From the NCBI RefSeq assembly GCF_900091615.1, contig NZ_FMIA01000002.1, positions 4,216,001-4,280,000 of the forward strand: a DNA stretch of 64,000 nucleotides, given 5' to 3'. The notes below the pieces were generated by a model that was given only the letters and a program-made list of their open reading frames with translations, did no database searches and was not told the origin of the DNA. Shown here piece after piece: positions 44,463 to 53,145 of this stretch (position 1 is the stretch's first letter; the number at the start of each line of letters is the position of its first letter). The stretch comes from Micromonospora yangpuensis. GTDB taxonomy: Bacteria; Actinomycetota; Actinomycetes; Mycobacteriales; Micromonosporaceae. The translations under genes were made by a program, and so were the position numbers.

Positions 44463-44905
44463 GGCAGCTGCTCTGCGACTCGGGGCCGCTGATCGCCACC
44501 TTCGACCGGGGCGACCGCCATCACGCCGCCGCCACCCGGCTGCTCGCCGAGTGGCCAGGACAGCTCCTCATCCCGGAGCCGGTGCTCGGCGAGACCTGCA
44601 ACTTTCTGCGTAATCATGTCCGTGGCGGACCGGCGCTGGAGTTGCAGTTCCTGGAGGCTGTCACCCGCAGCGGTCCGGACTACACAGTGATCGTGCCCAC
44701 CGAGGACGACCGACGTCGAGCAGCCGAGCTGGTTCGCCAGCTCGTCACGGCACCCCTCGGCTACGTCGACGCGACGGTCATCGCGTTGGCCGAGCGGCTC
44801 AGTGTGCCAGACATCGCCACGGTCGACTTCAAGTTCGTCGGCATGGCCAGTCGGGTCAGCACCGTCAAGTCCCTGCGCTGGGTGCTTCAGGAAGGTTGGT
44901 CGTAA
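44459..44905 (+). CDS. PIN-domain ribonuclease toxin (VapC-like)
   Basis: A 148-residue PIN-domain protein. The acidic metal-binding residues are present: Asp in 'LLCDSGPLIATFD', Glu in 'PEPVLGETCNFL', Asp in 'GYVDATVIALAERL' and Asp in 'ATVDFKFV'. VapC toxins cleave tRNA or rRNA until neutralised by VapB. Translation is coupled to the small gene upstream. It ends 16 bases from the convergent DUF5753 gene. Confidence 0.88.
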   Translation: MRQLLCDSGPLIATFDRGDRHHAAATRLLAEWPGQLLIPEPVLGETCNFLRNHVRGGPALELQFLEAVTRSGPDYTVIVPTEDDRRRAAELVRQLVTAPLGYVDATVIALAERLSVPDIATVDFKFVGMASRVSTVKSLRWVLQEGWS

Positions 44906-44921
44906 CGGAGGTCGGCCAGGC

Positions 44922-45740
44922 TCAGGGGTTTGGCGCTGTCGAGTCGACGCGGCTCGGTAGGGCGTGGGATGGGATCCTCGTGCCGGTCGGCTCCGGCTCG
45001 CCCTCACCTGCGCCGTGGTGGACGTCTTCCAGGATCGTCGTGATGAGTCGGGCGGACTGGGCCTCGTCCAGCGCCAGGGCGTCGAGGCTGGCCCAGATCC
45101 GTTCGTACGCCGCCACCTCGCCCGGCCGGTCGAGGTAGAGCGCGCCGGTGAGGGCCTCGCGGTAGATGACGGGTGGTGCCGGTTCCACCCGGTTGCCGGG
45201 CGGGAAGCCCAGCAGCACGAACCCGCCCGCGACGGTACCGGCGTGCGGGCCGGCGGCCAGCGGCAGCACCCGGATCGACACGGTCGGCTGCCGGCTCACG
45301 GCCAGCAGATGCCGAAGCTGGCCGGCCATCGCCGCCGGGCCACCGACGGGACGCAACAGCACCTCCTCGGCGAGCACCGCCTCGAAGCGGGGCGGCGCGG
45401 GCAACCGCCGCCGCAGCAGCCCCTGCCGACCCAGCCGCGCCTCGACCAGCCGATCCCGCTCACCGTCCGGACGATGCTGGCAGGCGACCGCCGCGTACTC
45501 CCGGGTCTGCAGCAGCGCGGGAACCAACGCCGGCTGGTACTCGCGCAGCCGGCCGGCGGTGGCCTCCAGGGCCGCGTACAGGTCGAACCAGTCGGGGACC
45601 GCCCCGCCGTAGGCGTGCCACCAGCCCTTGGCACTCGTCTCCCCGGCCAGGCACCAGGCCCGACACCGCCTTCGCCACCTGTGAGACCCACTTCCACCGC
45701 CTGGCCACGTGCCCTCCCCGGTTAGCTGATCGCAACGCAA
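44922..45740 (-). pseudogene. XRE/DUF5753-family regulator lacking its HTH domain
   Basis: The C-terminal DUF5753 domain is well preserved ('SAKGWWHAYGGAVPDWFDLYAAL', 'YQPALVPALLQTREYAA', 'LRPVGGPAAMAGQLRHLLAV', 'GFVLLGFP'). Intact members are about 280 residues with an N-terminal XRE helix-turn-helix of about 70 residues. Here the first 35 codons are a non-homologous Arg/Trp-rich segment and no HTH is found in any frame upstream. The usual partner, a small DUF397 protein, is also missing. It is a truncated remnant, or a protein that works without DNA binding. Confidence 0.65.
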
Positions 45741-45823
45741 GAACCTTACCGCACCTATAAAGCCTGTAAAGACATACGGGGGATGCTTTACGACTCCTTT
45801 GAACCGGGTGTTTCGCTGGCGGC

Positions 45824-46060
45824 ATGCCGTACGCCCAGCCGCTGTGGCGCCAGATCAGGGACGATCTCCGCGCAAAGATCAAGGCTGGCATCTACCCGCC
45901 CGGCAGCAAGCTTCCCTCCACTCGACTTCTGGCCGAGGAGTACGAGACGAGTCACATGACCGTCCGCCGCGCACTCGACTCGATGATCGAACACGACGAA
46001 CTCATCGGGCGGATGGGCCTCGGTGTCTTCGTGACCGAGGCCCGCGACCAAGACCCATAG
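45824..46060 (+). CDS. short GntR-family transcriptional regulator
   Basis: A 78-residue protein that is essentially one GntR winged-helix domain: 'LWRQIRDDLRAKIKAGIYPP', 'GSKLPSTRLLAEEYETSHMT', 'VRRALDSMIEHDELI'. Most GntR proteins carry a C-terminal effector domain; this one ends right after the wing, as in small YtrA-like regulators, and may respond through oligomerisation only. It is divergent from the DUF5753 remnant. The A/T-rich spacer 45745-45800 probably holds its promoter. Confidence 0.85.
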   Translation: MPYAQPLWRQIRDDLRAKIKAGIYPPGSKLPSTRLLAEEYETSHMTVRRALDSMIEHDELIGRMGLGVFVTEARDQDP

Positions 46061-46158
46061 GAGCAGCCGGCCGTACGGCAACCCCGGCGGCACGGCTGTG
46101 CTGGGCCGGCGACGATGCCGGGCCAGCGCGGCGCCGGTCCGGCCGGCATGATGGTGCG

Positions 46159-46863
46159 ATGATCGCCCGTTTCAAGGACCTCTGCCTGGACGCCACCGAC
46201 CCGTACGCGCTGGGTGCCTTCTGGGCCCGGGTGCTCGACGGCGAACTGGCGGACCTCGGTGACGGGGACGTCCGGGTCGACCCGGGTACGGCCGGCGCGG
46301 GCGCGGAGTCCATCTGGGTCAACGCGGTGCCGGAGCCGCGTACCGGCAAGACCCGGGTCCACCTCGACCTGCGGCTGGCCGGGGCCGGCCCGGACGTCCT
46401 GCTGGCCGCCGGTGCCCGGCTGGTACGCGAGCCGGACTCGGAGATCGACTGGTGGGTGCTGGCCGACCCGGACGGCAACCTGTTCTGTGCCTTCGCCGCC
46501 CGCGAGGGTCAGCCGCCCGGCCCGTTCGAGCTGGTCGTGGACGCGGCCGACGCGGCCGGACAGGCCGCCTGGTGGGCCGGGGTGCTCGGCGGTCGGATCG
46601 AGGCCAGCGAGAAGGGCCCCGCCTCGGTGGTCGGCGGGGCCGGCTTCCCGTGGGACTTCCTGGTCTTCGACCCGGTGCCGGAGCGCAAGACCGTCAAGAA
46701 CCGGATGCACTGGGACGTCGATCTGCTGGAGCCCACGCCCGCCGCCCTGATCCGGGCCGGCGCGACGCTGCTGCGCGAGCCGGACACCGAGATCGGATGG
46801 TGGATCCTGGCCGACCCGGAGGGCAACGAGTTCTGTGCCTTCGGACCTGATTCCAATCAGTGA
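46159..46863 (+). CDS. two-domain VOC (glyoxalase-like) protein
   Basis: A 234-residue protein made of two glyoxalase/bleomycin-resistance-like (VOC) modules, each ending in a near-identical block: 'DWWVLADPDGNLFCAFA' in the first and 'GWWILADPEGNEFCAFG' in the second. Each also has 'TGKTRVHLDL' or 'TVKNRMHWDVDLLEP'. Metal-ligand His and Glu positions are present, but the substrate is unknown. ATG 46159 is the first start fitting the domain; the open frame upstream overlaps the GntR gene. Confidence 0.87.
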   Translation: MIARFKDLCLDATDPYALGAFWARVLDGELADLGDGDVRVDPGTAGAGAESIWVNAVPEPRTGKTRVHLDLRLAGAGPDVLLAAGARLVREPDSEIDWWVLADPDGNLFCAFAAREGQPPGPFELVVDAADAAGQAAWWAGVLGGRIEASEKGPASVVGGAGFPWDFLVFDPVPERKTVKNRMHWDVDLLEPTPAALIRAGATLLREPDTEIGWWILADPEGNEFCAFGPDSNQ

Positions 46864-47052
46864 CCACGCGGAGGTTCCGAGTCACCGCCGGGTGCACTAG
46901 CGTCTCTTGCCAAGCGCCGCAGCGGGCGCATCGCCGTCGACGTCGATCCGCCTCCGGCCGTCCCCAGCTCCGCCCGATCGGCTGGTAATCCCGGGATCCC
47001 CCTCCTACCGCCTCACCGGTTGGGCAGGATCGTTCCACGAGGAGGTGCCGTC

Positions 47053-47484
47053 GTGCAGGACACCCGCGCTCTCGCCCTGACATTCGAGGTGAGCGGCCTG
47101 CCCCCGGTCAAGACCGAAGCCCTGTCCATCTTCGCCGCCGGCCACCGCCAGGCGACGAGGGTCCGGACCCTCCTCCAGGCGGCCCTGGTGGCGGCCCAGC
47201 GTACCGGCTGGACGTCGCTGCCCGGGCCGGTCGAGGTGGACCTGACCCTGCGCTGTCCACCCGGGCACCGCACCTCCGACGCCAGCGGACTGCTGGGCGG
47301 GGTCTGCGCGGTGCTCCAGGACAAGAAGCGGGTGTCCAGCATCGGCCTGACCCATCTCGGGGTCCTGGTCGACGTCGCCCTCTACGACGACGACCGGCAG
47401 ATCCGCCGGCTGTCGTACACCGAGGAGCCGGCCGAGGACTTCTCGTACCAGGTCCGGGTAGCCGCCGTACCCACGGCGGTGTGA
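47053..47484 (+). CDS. conserved hypothetical, RusA-like fold suspected
   Basis: A 143-residue acidic/basic mixed protein from GTG 47053 with GAGGAGG upstream. The pattern 'VSGLPPVKTEALSIFAAGHR' followed by 'DASGLLGGVCAVLQDKKRV' and 'VALYDDDRQIRRLSY' recalls the layout of RusA-type Holliday junction resolvases (an N-terminal beta strand, a central D-x-x-x-L-x-D segment, a late DD-Q). The similarity is weak and could be misleading. Its last codons and stop fall inside a three-copy hairpin repeat. Confidence 0.6.
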   Translation: MQDTRALALTFEVSGLPPVKTEALSIFAAGHRQATRVRTLLQAALVAAQRTGWTSLPGPVEVDLTLRCPPGHRTSDASGLLGGVCAVLQDKKRVSSIGLTHLGVLVDVALYDDDRQIRRLSYTEEPAEDFSYQVRVAAVPTAV

Positions 47485-47544
47485 GGCATCGCCGCCGTAC
47501 CCACGGCGGTGTGAGCATCGCCGCCGTATCCACGGTGGTTTGAC
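47461..47544. repeat. three tandem hairpin units after the gene at 47053
   Basis: Three near-identical units of 29-30 bases (hairpins at 47462-47479, 47492-47509 and 47521-47538). Each contains CCGCCGTACCCACGGCGG, or the variant with T and GGTGG, forming a 7-bp stem with a 4-base loop. The first encodes the C-terminus of the upstream gene. They probably act as tandem terminators. Confidence 0.8.
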
Positions 47545-47590
47545 CGACGGTCGCGGTGGGGTACCGCGGACGCCGACGAAGGGAGCGCCG

Positions 47591-47872
47591 ATGTCGGAGC
47601 CACATGTCACGCTCGATCCGAGCGGGCTCGACCCCGTGCAGCGCAAGCTGCGCGGCCCGCTGGAGGATCAGCTGACCTCGGCCCTGCAGGCGGCGACCGG
47701 TCGCGTCCGCGCCAGCTACGCCGGCGAGCCGGTCGAGCAGGTGTGCCAACGGCTGCTCGACGAGACCCGCTCCGGCCTGCACCCCGACATCGCGGCCGGC
47801 TTCACCCCGGACATGGACGAGTTCTGCCGCGTCGCGGTGGCGATCGTCCGGGGTGAGGTCGGCCAGCCCTGA
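47591..47872 (+). CDS. small conserved hypothetical protein
   Basis: A 93-residue acidic soluble protein (MSEPHVTLDPSGLDPVQRKL...) with no signal peptide or membrane helix and predicted mostly helical. I do not recognise a family. ATG 47591 is preceded by GGGAG. It converges with a HAD gene. Confidence 0.65.
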   Translation: MSEPHVTLDPSGLDPVQRKLRGPLEDQLTSALQAATGRVRASYAGEPVEQVCQRLLDETRSGLHPDIAAGFTPDMDEFCRVAVAIVRGEVGQP

Positions 47873-47891
47873 CCGGCGTGCCGGTGACCGC

Positions 47892-48617
47892 TCAGAAGTG
47901 CCGGGTCAGGTCGGTGAAGGCGCCCAGGTGCAGCACTCCGGCGTCGGCCGGGTCCAGCACGTCGTGCTCCAACACCCAGGTGTAGGTGTTGGGGATGAAC
48001 ACCGCGTTCAGCCCGGCGGCCCGCGCGGGCAGGATGTCGGACCTCGGGGAGTTGCCGATCATCCAGGCCCGCACCGGGTCGAAGCCGTGCTCCCGGGTCA
48101 GCCACCGGTAGGTCGCCGCGTCCTTCTCGGCGACCACGTGGGTGGCGCGGAAGTGGTGCGCCAGGCCGGACGCCTCGATCTTGCGGCGCTGCTCGGTGTC
48201 GTCGCCCTTGGTGAGCAGCAGCAGGTCGTGCCGGCCGGCCAGGTCGGTAAGCGTGTCGGCGACCCCCGGGATCAGCTCGACCTGCCGCTGTTCGAGCGCC
48301 CACGCCAGGCCCTCGATCTCCTGCCGTTCCCGGTCGCTGGCCGGCCGGGCACGCAACCGCTCCATGCACTCCCGCAGACTGTTCAGGAACACCCGGCTGC
48401 CGTAGCCGTGGGTGACGACGTTTGCCCGTTCGATGTCGTCGAGGATGTGCCGGATCTCGACCCGGTCCAGCGTCGGGTGGTCCAGCCAGTCGAGGAAGTC
48501 GTCGATCACCCGCTCGAAGAGGACGTTGTTCTCCCAGAGGGTGTCGTCGGCGTCGAAGACCAGCACCTGCCCGACCGTCCGCTCACCGCCCCCACCGCCG
48601 CTGTCGTGGCCCGTCAT
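47892..48617 (-). CDS. HAD-superfamily hydrolase
   Basis: A 241-residue HAD phosphatase with motif I 'LVFDADDTLWENN', motif II Thr in 'LLLLTKGDD', motif III Lys in 'VVAEKD' and motif IV 'MIGNSPRSDILPARAAGL'. 'DADDTLW' and a mid-sized helical cap resemble YjjG/phosphoglycolate-type phosphatases. The substrate is unknown. Its ATG overlaps the stop of the truncated TetR gene upstream (ATGA), implying they were once an operon. Confidence 0.88.
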   Translation of the reverse strand: MTGHDSGGGGGERTVGQVLVFDADDTLWENNVLFERVIDDFLDWLDHPTLDRVEIRHILDDIERANVVTHGYGSRVFLNSLRECMERLRARPASDRERQEIEGLAWALEQRQVELIPGVADTLTDLAGRHDLLLLTKGDDTEQRRKIEASGLAHHFRATHVVAEKDAATYRWLTREHGFDPVRAWMIGNSPRSDILPARAAGLNAVFIPNTYTWVLEHDVLDPADAGVLHLGAFTDLTRHF

Positions 48618-49318
48618 GCGTCCTCCCCCGTCGTCGGTTCCGGCTGACGAGGGTACGGAACCGACGGCGGAGACGGCACACCGGTTTCTGGTCGGGCCGG
48701 CGGTGGCGTGCCGAACAACCCGGCCATGATCAGGGTCTCCCGCTGGTCCTGCCGGTCCGGCCGGAGCCGGCCACCCCGGGTGAGCATCACCATGCCGTGC
48801 AGGACGCTCCAGCCGACCTCGGCCAGCGCCTCCGGGTCCCGCCCGGCGGCCAGCGGGGTGAGCGCCGAGCGGAGTTCGGCGAAGACCGCGTGCAGCGCGG
48901 GTGGCCCCTCCGGCACGCCGAACGGCAGCTCCGCGGTGAGCAGGAACATCGCGTCGTAGACCTGCGGGTGGGCGTAGGCGAAGTCGAGGTACCGCTGCAC
49001 CACCCGCGACCAGGCCACCACCGGCCCGTCCCGCTCCACCGCCGGCGGCGGCTCAGCGGACGGCTCGGGCCCGGCCGGCGGGCAGGACGGGGCCGGCGGC
49101 GGCTCGGACCCGGCCGGCGGCTCAGCCGGGGTTCGGGCCTCGGTCAGACTCCGGGCCAGTTCGGCGAAGCCGTCGACGGCGACCGCTGCCACGATCGCCT
49201 CCCGGCCGCTGAAGTGCTGGTAGATCGTCACCTGGGAGCAGCCCAGCCGGTCGGCCAGCCGCCGGGTGGTGACCCCCTCCCAGCCTTCGGACTCGGCCAG
49301 TTCCCGGGCGGCGTCGAT
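48614..49318 (-). pseudogene. TetR-family regulator missing its N-terminus
   Basis: The minus-strand frame contains most of the TetR HTH ('AARELAESEGWEGVTTRRLA', 'DRLGCSQVTIYQHFSGREAI') and a full C-terminal TetR_C-like domain ('DGPVVAWSRVVQRYLDFAYA', 'GMVMLTRGGRLRPD'), with a Pro-rich insertion. The start and the first 10-20 residues are gone: at about 49318 the sequence becomes that of an L,D-transpeptidase gene. Translation could begin at GTG 49231, but that would leave out helix 2 of the HTH. Confidence 0.75.
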
Positions 49319-49946
49319 GGTGCAGGAAGATGCCGCTGCCGGCGTTCGGCACCGGCTTCGCGACGTTCGGCGGCATGTTGTAGGTGATCACCGCGAAGTG
49401 GGTGTACGCCGGCACCTCCTTCCACAGCGCCTCGCTGTAGCCACCCGGGTTCGTGGCGGTGTGCTGGAAGGTGTTGTACGCCGGCGACTTCGGGTTCTCG
49501 TTCCACCAGTCGTTGGTGACCAACCGGTGGTACGGGTACCGCACGCCCGGGTCGGCCGAGATGCCGTACATCGTCGGACCGACCGAGTAGACCCCGGTCG
49601 GGGTGGTCGCCACCCCCTCGACGTGGTTGTCGCTGAAGCCCTTGGACCCGATCCGGGCCGGCAACGCTGCGGTGACGGGGGTCCAGCGGCCCCGGATCCG
49701 CTCGAAGGTCTCCAGGGTGGCGTGGGTGGTCGCGTACCCGTTGCCCGCCACGACCACGACCTGCCGGGTCTGGCTCGGCAGGGTGGTCAGCCGGTCGGCC
49801 CGGTTGGCCGGCGTCGGGTCGCCGCGCTTGTCCGACGGGGCGACGGCCGCCCCACCGGCGGACCGGGTCGCGCCGGCGGTGGTCGCGGCACCGGCGGGTA
49901 CGACCGCTCCGACGGCCGCGCCGAGGATCAACGTCCTTCGTTTCAT
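49319..49946 (-). pseudogene. secreted L,D-transpeptidase-like protein, 3'-truncated
   Basis: ATG 49946 starts a secreted protein (MKRRTLILGAAVGAVVPAGA, Sec/Tat-like signal). Its mature part matches L,D-transpeptidase/ErfK-type wall enzymes ('VEGVATTPTGVYSV', 'AYTHFAVITYNMPPNVAKPV', 'GSGIFLH'). The frame then runs straight into the TetR gene in the wrong phase, so the catalytic His/Cys region that normally follows the 'IFLH' block is absent. A deletion joins the two genes at about 49318. Confidence 0.7.
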
Positions 49947-50337
49947 TCCGGAGATCCTGGCACCCGCCGGGCCCCGACGGAAGCCACCACCCGGCAACGG
50001 GTCAGGACCGGGGCCGCAACTCCCCGGTCCTGACCCGCGACGCTCCGGCGCGGCGGCGGATCCCGCCGCCGACACGGCCCGGCGGGGCGTGGCACGCCGC
50101 CCACGCCGGGTCCCGACGCCGGGTCGGACCGCTCGCACTCAGCTCCACGGTGCCCGCGCCGGAGGTCGACACGCCCTCGGCCGGCCCCCCGTAGGCCGGC
50201 CGTGACGCGGGCATCACGCTAGATCCACCGCGGCCCGCCGGACAAGGTGACCGGTGCCGCCGACGGTGCCGATTCGCGGTATGGGGCGAAACCGGCGTAC
50301 GGGCGTAACGGGACCGCCACCGGCAGCGCTGTTCGGG
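49947..50337. other. intergenic, with strong hairpin
   Basis: No supported gene in these 390 bases. A perfect 16-bp stem (49998-50013 with 50022-50037, 8-base loop) lies about 300 bases beyond the GH63 stop and 52 bases upstream of the broken L,D-transpeptidase start. It should terminate leftward transcription coming from the GH63 gene. Confidence 0.7.
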
Positions 50338-53058
50338 TCAGCGCCGCAGGGTGAGGATGAGGTCGAGGACCAGGGCGGTCCAGCCGGTCTGGTGCCAGGC
50401 GCCCAGCCCCGCCCCGTTGTCACCGTGGAAGTACTCGGGGAAGGCGATCAGGTCCCGCCAGTCCGGGTGGGTCTGGAAGAGCTGACAGGCGCCGTAGATC
50501 GGCCGGCGTCCCCAGCCGTCGCGGGTGAACAGCGAGATCAGCCGGGCCGACAGGTCGTCGGCGATCTCGTCCAGCGACCGTTGCGTCCCGGACCGGGTCG
50601 GGTACTCCACCCGCAGGTCGTCACCGAAGAACGCCGCGTAGTCCCGCAGGGCGCTTACCAGCAGGAAGTTGGTGGGCATCCAGATCGGCCCGCGCCAGTT
50701 GGAGTTGCCGCCGAAGAGTCCGCTGGTGGACTCGGCCGGCTCGTAGCCGACGCTGAACTCCAACCCGCCGAGGGTCACCGAGAACGGCTTGTCCAGGTGG
50801 GCCCGGGAGAGCGTGCGCAGGCCGTACTCGCTGAGGAACTCGTCGGGGTCCAGCATCCGGGCGAGCAGCCGGACGACCTGGTCGGGGCCGACCATGGAGA
50901 GCAGCCGCTGCTGACGGCCGTCCGGACCGATCCGCCGGGCGTCCATCACGTGGGCGTACTCCGGACGGTTGGTGAGGAACCACCGGATCCGGGCCCCCAG
51001 CTCCGGCAACCTGTCCAGGGTGCCGGCGGTGAGCCGGGTGGTGGCGGCCAACGGCAGCAGCCCGACCACCGAGCGGACCCGCAGCGGGACCTGGCTGCCG
51101 TCGGCCAGCCGCAGCACGTCGTAGAAGAACTCGTCCTCGGCGTCCCAGAGCCCCTGGGAGTACGCGGCGGCGGCGATGTAGACGAAGTGCTCGAAGAACT
51201 TGCAGGCGGTGTCCACCCAGGTCCGGTCCTGCTCGGCCAGGACGATGGCGATGTCCAGCAGGTTGAGGGCGTACATCGCCATCCAGCCGGTGCCGTCGGA
51301 CTGCTCCAGCACCCCGGCCACCGGCAGCGCCGCCGAACGGTCGAACGGGCCGACGTTGTCCAGTCCGAGGAAGCCACCCTCGAAGACGTTGTTGCCGCCG
51401 GTGTCCTTGCGGTTGACCCACCAGGTGAAGTTGAGCAGCAACTTGTGCATCACCCGGGCCAGGAACGCGTGGTCGGTGGAGCCGTCGATCTCGAAGACCT
51501 TCAGCGCCGCCCAGGCGTGCACCGGCGGGTTCACGTCGCCGAACGCCCACTCGTACGCCGGGATCTGCCCGTTGGGGTGCAGGTACCACTCGCGCAGCAG
51601 GAGCAGGATCTGCTCCTTGGCGAAGCCCGGGTCGACCCGGGCGATGCTGACACAGTGGAACGCCAGGTCCCAGGCGGCGTACCAGGGGTACTCCCAGGGG
51701 TCGGGCATGGAGATGACGTCGAAGCTGGTCATGTGCCACCAGGCGCTGTTGCGCCCGTGCCGGCGGCCCGCCGGGGGCGGCGCGGCCCCCGGATCGCCGG
51801 AGAGCCAGCGGGTGACGTCGAAGTGGTAGAACTGCTTGCCCCACATCAGCCCGGCGATGGCCTGCCGGGCGACCAGCGCCTCGTCGGGGGTGGCCGTGGC
51901 CGGGACGACCCCGGCGAAGTAGTGGTTCGCCTCGGCCCGGCGGGCCCACACCGTGGCGTCGAACCCGTCGCCCAGGTCGAGCGCCGGCGCCGCGCCGGTG
52001 GCCGGAGGCGGGGCGGTACGGGTGAGCCGCAACCTGATCTGCCGCCGCTCGCCGGCGGGCACCTGCAGGACGTAGTGCAGGGCGCCCTTGGTGCCCTCCC
52101 GGGCCGGGTTGACCGTGGCCGCGCCGTTGACCACGTGGTCGTTGATGCCGTCCTTGGGGTACTTCGAGCGGCCGGGCAGCCCCCAGAGCCGCTCGGTGTT
52201 GGAGTCGTTGTCGCAGAGCAGCGGGACCGGCTCGCCGTCGCCGGCCAGCACCAGCTGACCGAGGACGTGGTGCTGGCCGACCAGGCGGGCCGGGGTGGCC
52301 GGGCCGGCCGGGCCCCGGGAACTGGCCCGTTTGCGGCCCCGGAAGGCCGGCTCGCCGACCAGTCGGGGCACCCGGTCGCTGCCGGGCAGTCCCCACGCCC
52401 AGGTGTTGCGGAACCAGAGGCTGGGCAGCACGTGCAGGGTCGCCGCCCGGTCACCCTGGTTGGCCACGGTGACCGTCATGCACAGGTCGGTCGGGGAGGC
52501 CTTGGCGTAGTCGACGGTCACCGCCCAGTACCGGTCGTCGTCGAAGATGCCGGTGTCGACCAGCTCGTACTCGGTGTCGTCGCGGCCCCGCGTCGCGTTC
52601 ACCGAGACCAGCTCGTCGTAGGGGAAGGCGGCCTGCGGGTAGTGGTAGCGCCAGCGCATCCAGGAGTGGGTGGGGGTGGAGTCCTCGTACCACCAGTAGT
52701 CCTTGGCGTCCTCGCCGTGGTTGCCGCCGTCACCGCCGAGGCCGAACATCCGCTCCTTGAGGATCGGATCCTCGCCGTTCCACAACGCCAGGCCGAAGCA
52801 GAACGTCTGCCGGTCGTCGCAGACGCCTGCCATGCCGTCCTCGTTCCACCGGTAGGCTCGGGAACGCGCGTGGTCGTGGGGGAAGTAGTCCCAGGCCGTG
52901 CCGTGTTCGCTGTAGTCCTCCCGTACCGTCCCCCACGCACGTTCGGACAGATAGGGACCCCATGCGCGCCAGGCCTGTTCACCCGAGTCGGCCTGGGCGA
53001 GCCGGAGCCGTTCGGCATCGGGGGGCGTCTCACGGGAAGCCGACACGTCAGTGAACAT
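50338..53058 (-). CDS. GH63-type glucosidase (MGH1-like)
   Basis: About 906 residues from ATG 53058 (an in-frame ATG at 53103 is possible). It is a large cytoplasmic (alpha/alpha)6-barrel glycosidase of the GH63/mannosylglycerate hydrolase-like group: 'SEHGTAWDYFPHDHARSRAY', 'WHMTSFDVISMPDPWEYPW', 'LHPNGQIPAYEWAFGDVNPP', 'GGNSNWRGPIWMPTNFL'. Such enzymes remove glucose or glucosylglycerate-type units; the actual substrate is not known. No signal peptide. It is divergent from a glycogen debranching enzyme with about 87 bases between the starts, so a shared promoter region and a role in alpha-glucan metabolism are likely. Confidence 0.85.
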   Translation of the reverse strand: MFTDVSASRETPPDAERLRLAQADSGEQAWRAWGPYLSERAWGTVREDYSEHGTAWDYFPHDHARSRAYRWNEDGMAGVCDDRQTFCFGLALWNGEDPILKERMFGLGGDGGNHGEDAKDYWWYEDSTPTHSWMRWRYHYPQAAFPYDELVSVNATRGRDDTEYELVDTGIFDDDRYWAVTVDYAKASPTDLCMTVTVANQGDRAATLHVLPSLWFRNTWAWGLPGSDRVPRLVGEPAFRGRKRASSRGPAGPATPARLVGQHHVLGQLVLAGDGEPVPLLCDNDSNTERLWGLPGRSKYPKDGINDHVVNGAATVNPAREGTKGALHYVLQVPAGERRQIRLRLTRTAPPPATGAAPALDLGDGFDATVWARRAEANHYFAGVVPATATPDEALVARQAIAGLMWGKQFYHFDVTRWLSGDPGAAPPPAGRRHGRNSAWWHMTSFDVISMPDPWEYPWYAAWDLAFHCVSIARVDPGFAKEQILLLLREWYLHPNGQIPAYEWAFGDVNPPVHAWAALKVFEIDGSTDHAFLARVMHKLLLNFTWWVNRKDTGGNNVFEGGFLGLDNVGPFDRSAALPVAGVLEQSDGTGWMAMYALNLLDIAIVLAEQDRTWVDTACKFFEHFVYIAAAAYSQGLWDAEDEFFYDVLRLADGSQVPLRVRSVVGLLPLAATTRLTAGTLDRLPELGARIRWFLTNRPEYAHVMDARRIGPDGRQQRLLSMVGPDQVVRLLARMLDPDEFLSEYGLRTLSRAHLDKPFSVTLGGLEFSVGYEPAESTSGLFGGNSNWRGPIWMPTNFLLVSALRDYAAFFGDDLRVEYPTRSGTQRSLDEIADDLSARLISLFTRDGWGRRPIYGACQLFQTHPDWRDLIAFPEYFHGDNGAGLGAWHQTGWTALVLDLILTLRR

Positions 53059-53145
53059 CTGCCTATCTTCGGTGCCGTTGGTGTCCTTGACCACAGCGGC
53101 CATTCTCGTCGTGGCGTGTTACACCTCGCCGCCGGTGGAGGAAAG

